From contig PJRA01000444.1 in assembly GCA_016987375.1 (NCBI GenBank), positions 125,338 through 161,298 of the forward strand: a stretch of DNA of 35,961 nucleotides, given 5' to 3'. Positions 10,745 to 20,628 of this stretch are shown here, in pieces. The stretch is from Brachionus koreanus (lineage: Eukaryota > Rotifera > Eurotatoria > Ploima > Brachionidae). The notes under the pieces were generated by a model. It was not told the origin of the DNA. It worked only from the letters and a program-made list of their open reading frames with translations, and ran no database searches. Both the position numbers and the translations under genes were made by a program. Position 1 is the stretch's first letter; every line of letters begins with the position of its first letter.

Positions 10745-11683
10745 TTTTGTTTTCTTTAAATTTCTAAATAATTAATTTTGTTAAAAAAATTTTTTTTTTT
10801 TTAAACAAAAAAATGAGTCAGCTTTTCTTTTTTTTCTAAATCGGATTTGAAATTCAGTAAATTAAAAATCAAATTTTGATTCAACGAGTTTTAATGTGAT
10901 TTGAAGAATAATCGCATGTGAATGAAGAGCTAAAAAAAAAAGCTAACAAAAAAAATTTCTTCTCGCTTCTCATTCTAACTATCACTTGTATTTATAATAA
11001 ATTTTGAAATTCTTCCTACTCAACCCTTAATCTTTAAAAAAATAATATTAGTCAGTAGCTTAATGAGCTTTAATAGTAAAGTAGCGACAAGATAGTATAA
11101 ATATTTGCTTTTTGTAAATTGTGATTAAAGTGTTGATATAACAATTTTTTGCTCTTAATATTTATTTTTAATTTAAATATCGAATTATATAGCCATAATT
11201 GGATCATTAGTAGCGATCGAGCCAATTACATATTATTAATTTTTAATGTATATATATATTTTTTAATTTTTTAAACAGTTTTGTTTTACGTTTTATTGTT
11301 AATTAGAATTTCCAATTCCAATTTCCGAGTGGTGACAGATGATTGAAAGATTTTTTTAAATTTCCTCAAAGCCATGCTCCACGTTCATAACCTAATCTCA
11401 TGTCTGATAGACTTTTTATTATACAAAAAAATAAAAAAATTTTCTAAATATTAAACGTGATGCGAAGATAATAAATCAGCTTAATTAAATTGTCATTTTG
11501 TATTTTTAATCTAGTTTGATTTTATTTGGAAAAAATTAAGAAAAAAAATTAGTCTAGAAATAAAATTTTTTTCTGTTACCATGGCAACTGATTTTTTTTA
11601 TACACAACTTTAACAAAAAAAAAACTGTATCTTTTTGTATTTAATTAATTTATTTAAAAATAAAGAATATATACATCAATAAA
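10745..11683. other. Bidirectional promoter region between the peptide gene and DNAI3
   Basis: The two genes diverge from here. The DNA is AT-rich with long T and A runs and no coding potential or recognised repeat. No TATA box or defined regulatory motif can be supported. Confidence 0.4.
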
Positions 11684-14600
11684 ATGTCTAAAGTGAATTT
11701 TTTAATAATTTAGAGAAATAAATTTTTTAATTTTTTAAATTAAGCCGACAAGCAGATCTTCACAAAAGCCGACGTCGAACTCTGCCAGTCGCTTGAGCAG
11801 CAATAGCGCTAAGCCGCGCGACAGTTCGGCGCCTAAACTTGGCAGCAAACAAAATACAAAAAGTAGTAGGCATGATTTCAATGATCTTCAAAATTGAATA
11901 AAATTTTCTTAAGAAAGCCTGCACCAATTCGATGAGTACACAATTGATTGTCCAGCTGGACTTTACCGGCTATTTTTGGCCAGTGGCACGCAGGCAGCCT
12001 TCAATCTACGCTCGGACGAGGATATTACTCAAGAAGACAATTACCGATCTGTGCCCAAACAAGCTATTTTAGATGACATGACAAATAAGCAAGCTTTGTC
12101 GGACTTTTCCCCTTTGCGCAAACAAATCGAAGACTTTACCGAAGACGAAATCATAGTCGTGTACGACTACGAGTTTCAACATGATAAGAATTTTTACATT
12201 TGTCTAAGTCCAGCTTTAAAAGAATTTATTTTAAATGTAAAAAAAAATTTTTAAAAATTTTTTTAATTATTTTTTTTTTCTAAAGCCTCCATTAATTTTG
12301 CCACCAGAGCCACAACGCGAACCGCCCAAGTATGTGCCTCCTGTGTCAAAACCCTGGGTATCAATGGGCTCAGAGAAAAAAATAGACGAAGCCAATTTTA
12401 AAGATACAAGACCTTTGGTAACAAAAAAAATTTTTTTTTTTAAGCTTCATTCACATTGTCAAAATTGATTTAATAGCAAAATATTTTTAGCATTTAAAAT
12501 ATTTCATCAAAAATAATTTTTAGCATTTTTAAAATTAGTAATATCAATAAATTATTAATTTGAATAAATAGAGGAAAAAAAAATAATTTAAAATTCTAAA
12601 TTTTTTAATTTAGGTTAAAAGTGATTTGAAAATTTCCAAATTTCATTTGTTCCGGGAAGCTAAGTTCAAAGATATCGAATCGGATGATAAAAAAGACTGG
12701 AATGTGTCAATTCAGCCGTTTGAATCAAATTTTGAAACAAAAATGGTCGAAATAGATACAGCTGTTCAAGCAGCACCGTTTCTGAGTGATTCAAGTGCGC
12801 AGACTATTTGGCGATACCCGAAAAATGCAAGCACACAATATGAGCCGAGACTAATGGAGTCCAAAGAGTGTGAAAAAATACTCGCAAACGAAGATTTAAA
12901 AGACTTTATCACCACATCAATTCCAGAGTATTCCAAATTAGAAAAAAATTATTAAAATTTTTTTATATATTTTTTTTTTTGCATAGACTTGAGTCTGCTT
13001 TGGAGCAAAATGTAATATTTAACGCGTTTGAGAATGACTGGGAATTGTTAGGAGATGAAATGTCTTCGATAGGAGGTCCTGGCGACATGCACTTAAAAGA
13101 GTATCAGTCTTTCAGTGACATACACAACAGCAAGAACAAAATTGTAACTTGTGTTCAATGGCATCCGGAACTCAAAGGAATTGTGGCCATGTCTTTGGCA
13201 GAAAATTATACTCTTTATGAACGTTTGGACAACATGTCTAAGACTGTTATCACACCATCTCTCATTTTAATTTGGAGTTTTTTTGATCCAATTCAGCCCA
13301 AATTGCTTCTAGAAGCTCCTGATGATATATTTTCGTTTGCTTTTTCGATCAGTGATCCAAACATTATCGCTGGCGGATGCATCAATGGACAAGTCGTTCT
13401 ATGGGACATTGGACCTTGGGAGGAAAGAATTAAAAATCCCCGTGGAGACCATCGGGACAAAGATCTTTTTATTGTAAGTTAAATATTTAGGTTTTATTTT
13501 CATTCTGCTTTAAAACATTAAAAAAACATAACTTTACCTTGAAAAAAAAAAAAAGCAAATATTAAATTTTTGAAATTTAAATTTTTATTTATTAATGTTA
13601 AAGATGTTTAGCTTTAGCTTCTATTTCTAAACACTGATTCATTGTTTTAAGGTATTATGTAATTATTAGATAAAAATAATTTTTTCAAAAATTTTATTTT
13701 TTATTTTATTTAAGTTTATTTAGTATTATGAATTTTAGAAAATTCAAATTAGCTTTTGAAAATTTTCCAAAATACATCTGCAATTAGAACTTTTTAGCAG
13801 ACAAACATTTTCATCATCCAAGTCTGTTTAGACTTCTTGTATGCGATCAATAAATAAAGTGGTATTTTTCCGTATCTCAAGCTACTTAAACGATCATTAA
13901 TAAAATAATGTCTCCTAAATAATTTAAAACAAATACCTTAATTTTCTAATTTATCCCTTAAATTAATTCCGAATTAATTTTTAATGTTTGAAATAGCATT
14001 TCAAACATCAATTAAAAATGTTTAAAAAGAAAATTAAAAAATTGTTAGTGGTTTAAGCTTCAGAGATTTGAGCGATGCAAAGACTCTTGTCCTAATATAT
14101 TGAAAAAAGAGAGATGGCATGGAGTACAGGGGTGTTATATTCTACCCAAACCAAAGAAGACATCTCCCGATGTCTGAGATTAAAAATTTAATCCATAATT
14201 TTAATTTAAAAATAAAAAAAAAGATTTGGAAAAATATGATAAAAATTTTTTTTTTAATTTCTTTCATCTGTTTACGGATACGTCTATTAAAATCATCTTG
14301 TTTTTTTTAAATATCTCTTCTTTCATTTTTTTCTAACAAAAATTGTTTGCTCGATATGATGGTAAACCAACTCAAAAAAATGATTGTTAAGAATGTGATA
14401 AAAATGCTGTTACAAATAGTTTTAGCACTAAAGATTTTGAAAATCTGTTCTAGTTGTAGTTCTCTTAATAGCTACAACTCTGACTCTAACCAACTTAAAT
14501 GCCTATTGTTTCACAATGCAATACTTTGGTCTAATATGTTTAGCAAGTCATTAGTATTTAACTCTGTGTAAAGTATTTCACAATCTCACCCTCTTATTAT

Positions 14601-17600
14601 TATTTTTTACTTATACATAAATCATGAAGTCTAAAATTTATTAATTACTTTTTGATTATTCTTTTTGAATTGGCCAATATTAATAAAGTTATATTATTTA
14701 AAATTATTCTCTTTGTTATTTGTGTTATAACCATGAGCCACCAGATCCTAGCAGATCTGAATAAAGACATAAAATAAATAATAATAATAATAATAGTTAA
14801 TATTCTACAGTCAAGTTTAGTTTAACTAAACTGACAAAGCAGGAAGACTAACGTAATTCCGCTATAGAACACATTTCGTTTTTTTGTTTCTACCAACATT
14901 TTCCAGTCTGTTTTTGAACTGGTTGGTCGAATTTGCTGTGACAGCCGACGTTGGCAGCGCATTCCAATTGTTCACTACAATTGTTAGGTAGAAAGTTTCA
15001 TCTTGCTTCACATTTTGTTAGCTGGGAGCAAATGCGATGTTTTGCGAATGCGATCTCCACGCTCTCTCCTTTCTTTTAGAGTTTCTAATCTCAAGTTAGC
15101 TAATCTTGACTCATAGCTCAAACTTCTTATTTGGGAACAAGTTTTGTTGCTCTTCTTTGTACTTGTTCAAGTTTAAGTATATCCTTCTTTAAATAAGGAT
15201 TCCAGGCAGGTGCACAGTATTCTAGATGCGGTCTAACATATGTTTTATAAAGCTGCAAAAACGATTGAGCATCCCAATACACGAACGTTTTCTTGAGCAT
15301 ACCAAGCATGTTGTTAGCTTTATTAATGTAGTTTTCAACTTGCAAAAGTGATTTACTAAGTCTGGTAAATCATTTATGAAGATCAGGAATAGTAACGGAC
15401 CAAGTACTGAACCTTGTGGAACCCCACCTAGCACATCAACCCAATCAGATTCATACTGACCTATTACAACTATCAAACGCCTTCGAGAAATCTAAAAATA
15501 CTACCGCAGCACTGAATCCTCTATTCAAGGCCTCAGTAATAATATCTAAGCTTTCAAGCAAGTTGGTGATGGATAGAAAGTAATTTGTGTTCAGATAAAT
15601 GCACTACTATTTCATCTCTAATTAGCTTCTCCGTTATTTTTATTGATATTGATAAAAGCAATATTGGACGATAGTTTTCAGGATTTGTTTTACCACCTTT
15701 CTTCTTTTATACTGGAGTAACATTAGCTCTTTTCCAACATGCTGGTATCACACTAGAATCGAAAGATAACTTAAACAGAAAAGACAGCAGTTCACATAAT
15801 ACATCACTGCACTCTCTAAGAACATATGGATGTATGCCATCGGTGCCTATTGATTTGTTTCTGTCCAGCTCCTCAAGTCTCTTTTTATTGCAGTTGGACT
15901 GAAGACCAAATCTGGATTTACTTTGCAATTTACTGGATTTCTTAAGGGGAACTCTAAAAGGTTTATAATAATAAAGGCTTATAACAAATCCATAAAATTA
16001 AAAAAAATTTTGTTGATAAAATTTGACAAAAATGTTAGAATTTGAGAACAAATTTTTGAAAAATTTTTTTTTTTTGTTTTTTTCTGTTCTTTGTTTCAAA
16101 ATAGATATATTTTATTGACATTTTTCAAATTAATTTTAATTGAAAAAAATTTTTTTAAATGAAAATATCTATCATTTTTTGTCAATTTAGCCCAAGTTTG
16201 AAGACGAGAGTTTTTTTCAAACGCCGCGAATTCGCTATTGTGCTTTGTCAAGCTTAGAAAGCGGCCACAATGCGCCCATAACAGACATATTCTGGCTGCC
16301 TGATCATTTTGAAATAGACCGACTTGGTTTCCCTACCGAAAGCAAAGAGGACAAAAATTGTCAATTAATGACAGCCGCATCTGACAAGTAAAAACAAAAA
16401 TATATTCTCTTTATTTTTTAAAAAATATCAATTAAGTCAAATTTTATTCTGGGACACTCGGTCCAAAACGTTAAATCAAAAAAGAAAAGATTTAGATTTG
16501 CCAATGAATGTTCCACAAACATTTAAGCATTTGAGCAATTGGCGACCTTTGTTAAAAGTGACCCTGCCATGCTCGGACCCAGGTGGCGATTTTGCTCCCA
16601 CTAAGATTTCTATCTCCGAAAGCCAAGGAGACAAATCAGCAAGTAATAAATCTATTCAATATGTGCCATTTATTTGCTTAATTTTTATTAATCCATTTTT
16701 AAAAGTTGAATTGGAAGATAAATTAGAAATAGAGAAAAGAGAAGATGGCAACAAGGGACAATTTGTGTCTGGTCTCGGCAAGCCATCAAGCGGAAAAGGC
16801 AGCAGATTACTTCAACATTTGAATACTCGTATTTCAATTGGAACCGAAGACGGCCAGTTTGTTTATGTTGATTGGATTCCGCAGAAAGACGCAGACACTA
16901 ATAAACTAACTAGTAAAAAATTAATCAAAAAAAATAATAATCACATTCAATTTTTTCTTTAAGCTTCAAAAGCCGAATGGTATCAGTCAATTTTAGATGG
17001 ACCAATAACAGCCATGAAGCGTTCACCTTTTTTCAAGGATATACTTTTGATCGCCGGTGGCACTGGCTTTCAAATATGGAAGGAAAAAATATTTGTAATT
17101 AAGAAATTAATTTTATTAATAAATAAAATTTTATTAATATTTAACTTTAAAGAGCGGCGCCTTATTGCAAACCAAGTCGTTTTCTAAGCGTGTATGCGAT
17201 GCCGAATGGTCGCCTACACGTCCAGGAGTGTTCTTCATAGCAAAATCGGACGGCAGTGTGGACATTTGGGATCTGTTGGACAGAACTCATGTACCTATTC
17301 TTACCCAGTCGATAAGTATTCACAAGTTGACCTTTATAAGCTGTAAAATTGTGGCTTCTAATCAACAATTGATTGCAATCGGAGACTCGATGGGAACTTT
17401 GCATATAATGGAAGTGCCTTGGTCACTTAGAAGAATTGTGAGTGGAGAATTTCAAGCAGTGAAGAGTTATCTGACGCGAGAGTCTGATCGCAGAGAATAT
17501 GTTAAGCAAAGATGGGATTTCAGAGAGGAAGAAAAAAGAGAATTGGAAAGACAAGCCGCTCTTAAAGCTGGCGTAATTATTTAATTACATTTTTATAAAC

Positions 17601-17787
17601 AATAAAATAATTTTTTTTTCAATCAATAAAATAGCTTGGTCCCCCGCATATTCCGACGGAAGACGAAATTACGTTTAGACTACGTGGAGAATACAATGAG
17701 TATTTGCATTTCGAAGCAGCCATTTTGAGAGAGTTGGGTTTAAAAGATGAAGACGATGATCAGCCACCAGCTGTGGCAGTTAATTAA
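11684..17787 (+). CDS. DNAI3: Axonemal dynein intermediate chain 3 (DNAI3/WDR63 homologue)
   Basis: Twelve exons: 11684-11692, 11745-11862, 11914-12236, 12286-12417, 12614-12927, 12987-13473, 16191-16387, 16437-16642, 16706-16912, 16964-17094, 17153-17572 and 17635-17787. All introns are GT..AG, phases agree, and the product is 898 residues, close to the human length (about 891). WDR63 is an intermediate chain of inner dynein arms in motile cilia. Its hallmarks are present along the length: NLRSDEDITQEDNY; PPVSKPWVSMGSEK; QTIWRYPKNASTQYEPR; HLKEYQSFSD; VTCVQWHPELKGIVAMS; PSLILIWSFFDPIQPKLLLE (WD-type blade), then APDDIF; DPNIIAGGCINGQVVLWDI; ILFWDTRSK; ISIGTEDGQFVYVDW; TRPGVFFIAKSDGSVDIWDLL; and a charged helical C-terminus (REEEKRELERQAALK). 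The first coding exon is a 9-nt microexon (MSK). Exons 2-3 encode a Ser/Lys-rich leader. Intron 8 (16643-16705) is 63 nt, free of stops and in frame. The last exon is less conserved. Confidence 0.92.
13474..16190 (+). other. DNAI3 intron 6 (2717 nt)
   Basis: Donor gtaagt directly after the ATT codon at 13471-13473, acceptor gtcaatttag before CCC at 16191, phase 0. The left part (13474-14770) is mostly AT-rich; short open frames at 14119-14310 and 14347-14571 show no family resemblance. The right part holds the antisense LINE relic listed separately. Confidence 0.8.
14770..15960 (-). mobile_element. Non-LTR retrotransposon (CR1/L2-like LINE) relic with two internal deletions
   Basis: On the minus strand from about 15945 one reads a LINE reverse transcriptase: KKRLEELDRNKSIGTDGIHP (15.87 kb), FKLSFDSSVIPACWKRANVTPV, then motif A as FLDFSKAFD (15.48 kb), GGVPQGSVLGPLLFLIFIND (15.40 kb), NKANNMLGMLKKTFVYWD, LYKTYVRPHLEYCAPAWNPY, LEQVQRRATKLVPK and SYESRLANLRLETLKERRER. 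The protein is not intact. KAFD runs directly, with a frame change, into VVIGQYESDWVDV, so roughly 35-40 residues normally between are missing. After INDLPDLV the sequence jumps to the thumb region, so the catalytic YADD box is gone. An (ATA)n tract at 14771-14796 is the likely 3' tail. It is antisense to DNAI3 and non-functional. Confidence 0.85.
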
Positions 17788-17810
17788 ATACAAATTAGTT
17801 TTTTTTTTTA

Positions 17811-17816
17811 AATAAA
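17811..17816 (+). terminator. Likely poly(A) signal of DNAI3
   Basis: AATAAA 24 bases after the DNAI3 stop codon, in the expected place for a compact 3' UTR. Chance occurrence in AT-rich DNA cannot be excluded. Confidence 0.4.
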
Positions 17817-18680
17817 TTTATAAACCTTAATTTAATTTTATTATTTATTATTGTATATGTACTCTATTTAAGAATTAACAAAAAGACTATTTATTACTAT
17901 TATTTTATTAAATAAGATAAAAGATGATGAATAAAATGAATAATAAAAGTTAAATTAAATTATTCAAAACATTAACTAATAAGATGACATATATAACGGG
18001 TGCCCAATAATGCTTGTCCGAAACTTTAAATCAAAAAAAACATGATCCGATTAAGATAAAATTATGAAAATTTGTAGTCTTTTACAGAATTTTGTCTTTT
18101 TTTCGAAAATAAAAATTATTTTTTTAAGTTTTTCATTTTTTTATCTAAGTTGTCATCGAAGGTCAAGTAAATTGGAATACTAATATGATATATCATGTTG
18201 TATAGAATTTTATCCTGATTAAAATGAGTCATAATTTATTTTAATTGGATTATTTTTTCAGAAGTTATGATTAAAAAACGTCAAAATTCTAAGGTTTTAT
18301 AAAAGTCTATTTTCAAAAAATTTATGTGTTTTTTTTAATATCTTCTGATCAAAATTAGATATTAACTTAAAATTTTATACACTTATAATTTAAAAATAAT
18401 GCTATTAAATAATTACCAAAAATATATAAAAATTTGATGTCAAGAAGTTTTTTATAGGTTTTTTTAAATTAAGGATTTCAGCAATTTTAATATAAAGTAA
18501 GTATAAAAATTAAAAGCATAATGCATAAGCTACAAAAAAATATATAATACTTAATAGTGGTATAACTTCCTAAAGTTAAAATAAAAAAAAATAATTTGAA
18601 ATTAATTAATAATTTATTTAAACTTTAAATTTGTTTTGCATAAACTCCAAAATTAATGAGTATTTTAAATTATTTTAAAA
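17817..18680. other. Intergenic DNA; possible mariner-type terminus
   Basis: Mostly A/T-rich without genes. At 17997-18036 a less AT-biased run (starting cgggtgcccaataatgctt) sits next to a TA-rich flank and precedes the mariner-like transposase relic by about 700 bases; it may be that element's left terminal repeat, but I did not find the matching right end. Confidence 0.35.
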
Positions 18681-18684
18681 ATTT

Positions 18685-19020
18685 TAACAATAAAAACGGG
18701 AAGACCAAAGAAACAAGCTTTACGTGAACTTAGTGTTAAGCATCATCAAAATGGTTTAAAAAATTCCGAAATTTTTCAAAAGACAAAAGATTACGTTGAC
18801 CATGTTGACAAAAGATTTCAATTTTGTAAAAGGAATAAAAATTTACCAATTATGTTTTCTAATGAGAAATTGTTCACTGTTTAGGGAGGGAACAAAGTAT
18901 TTTAATTTTACTTCCTTTAAAATCAGCTTCCTCGCGAGAAATAGCGTATACTCTTTAATTTAAAGCCCACAAATTTGAGCCAAACAAAAGCCATGATTTG
19001 GACTAAGCTTGGAAAATGAG
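18685..19020 (+). mobile_element. mariner/Tc1-superfamily transposase relic
   Basis: Broken plus-strand frames read TGRPKKQALRELSVKHHQNG, an N-terminal helix-turn-helix region with a GRPKK hook, then KRFQFCKRNKNLPIMFSNEK followed by LFTV. That last stretch corresponds to the NIMFTDEKLFTV block of mariner-like transposases that carries the first catalytic Asp; here the acid is replaced, the motif reading FSNEK. Further on AMIWTKLG matches the usual VMVW block. Stops and frameshifts throughout. The middle and the C-terminus are missing, so this is a short fossil. Confidence 0.65.
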
Positions 19021-19769
19021 ATTTAATTAAAGTTAATTTTCAAAATATAAATTTTTATGCTCTTTGTTCTTGAGTCATCCAATAACGAGGAGTCCAATAT
19101 CTCTCTTGTACCTTTCTAACTTTTCTAACTTCAAGACATAGTACATTGTTGAGTTACTGGTGTTTTGCTGAATGACGTAACAATAACAAAAATTTAAATC
19201 TTCTTCATCATCATCATCTTCTTCAACTCAAAATCTTGAAAATCCATTGAAAAGAAATGACAGCTTAAATGAAAATATTAAAAAACTCTTTGTTCTTGCT
19301 TTTTTGAATAAATAATTAGAGCGATCGACATTTTTATACTTCTTTGATTAAGAGTTATAAGGATCGGCAAGCAATTTAGAAACTTTTCTTATACACATTG
19401 ATTCCTGTTGTGGACGCTTTTACTATGCACTTAAATTTCACAGGATGCTGTCATCAAAACGGGACTGTTATAGTCAAGATGGCTTATCAAAAATAGACTT
19501 TTGAAGACAGTTATTAGAATTTCAGATTTAAAAACCAAGTTAATGTCTATTGATATTAGCTGGCATTAGAATATAATAATTCATATTATTTATTATTGGA
19601 AAATATTAGATCTTTTTTTTATGCTATATTTTATCTCAATACAGATAAACAAACAAATAAATAATGATAAATAAATAAATCTTGTTTAAGCACAAAAAAG
19701 CAGCATGGTCAAATAAAACTGCCGTAAAGTTCAATAAGTACAGAAATGAATAAAGCTTTTTAATATTGC
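19021..19769. other. Intergenic DNA without a recognisable feature
   Basis: AT-rich sequence with short simple repeats (TCATCATCATC at 19207-19217, AAATAAATAATGATAAATAAAT near 19655-19680). No gene or named element can be supported. Confidence 0.4.
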
Positions 19770-20095
19770 CAAAGTTTAGAAAACAAATCATATAAAGAGA
19801 AACTTCTTTGTTTTGATGAGTCTAGAACAAGGACAATTGAAGGCAGATTTAATACAGATGTTTAGAGTAATAAATGGATTTGAGATGATCAATTGTGTAA
19901 AAGGAATAAATTATGCAAATAGATTATGACTTAATCTAAGTAGAACAATTAATCATAAACTTATAGAAGAGATTAACAAGAACAAAACGGTTATGAATTT
20001 TTATCAAACAGATTTGTTGAATCATGGAATAAGCTAAAAAAGAAGTAATATCAGTAAGGACAGCAAATATTGACTAGGAAATATTCAAATTGAAT
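19770..20095 (+). mobile_element. LINE reverse-transcriptase C-terminal relic (plus strand)
   Basis: Frames broken by indels give the terminal part of a CR1/L2-type LINE ORF: SYKEKLLCFDESRTRTIEGR, IQMFRVINGFEMINCVKGI, INHKLIEEINKNKTVMNF and NRFVESWNKLKK followed after a frame shift by EVISVRTANI. These correspond in order to the conserved LINE tail (Y-x-E-R-L...L-E-x-R-R...G-D-L-I-Q-V-F-K...R-V-V...W-N-x-L-P). Only about 110 residues' worth remain; it is dead. Confidence 0.65.
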
Positions 20096-20628
20096 TCGTA
20101 AGAACTGCGATTTTTGCAAAATTTGCACTGGTTTGGAACACTAAACCGCAGTTCAAATTTAATCAAATTTTAGGAAAATTTATTAAACATGTCAAATTTT
20201 AAATTTAAACAAAAATGACTTTGTGATCATTTGAATTTTTTTGTCAATTCTCGCCAAATGTTGGCTTAATTTTGCACCTTAAAATAGTCTAACTAGAAAA
20301 TAAAAAAAATTAATTAAATATATAAAATTAGAAATTTACAAATATTAAATGATAATTTAGACGAAAATAAAAATTTCAAATTAATAATAATAATTACAAA
20401 ACTTAATTTTAAAATATGGAGAGCTCTTTCAAGCCAACACACTCTCTCTTTCTCTTTCTCTTGTTCTTATTCTCTCTCTTTTTCTCTCTTTTCTCTTTAA
20501 CTCTTTTCATTTTGTATAGTAGCAAGTCGCCGTTCTCGGCTTGCAAATTTATTTCAACAACTCTTTTTTTTTTTAATTTTGGTTTTGAAAAAAAATTTAA
20601 GAATTATTTCACTGGAACAATTTGAATA
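20096..20628. other. Intergenic and probable 5' flank/UTR of CDC27
   Basis: AT-rich, with a CT-rich tract (about 20441-20505, repeats of tctctttctc) 125-190 bases before the CDC27 start codon. Pyrimidine-rich tracts close to a start can be promoter or intron polypyrimidine sequence; no further claim is possible. Confidence 0.35.

Noticed and set aside
14119..14571. Two short plus-strand open frames in DNAI3 intron 6
   Set aside because: Lys/Leu/Ile-rich text without splice logic, domains or similarity; they are typical of AT-rich chance frames. The segment 14050-14180 is somewhat less AT-rich and could be a worn repeat, but I could not name it.
20416..20625. ATG-initiated frame of 69 codons (MESSFKPTHSL...) just before CDC27
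   Set aside because: Its leucine/phenylalanine content comes from a CT-rich tract; the CDC27 start at 20629 has strong family support, so this is at most an upstream ORF or leader sequence.
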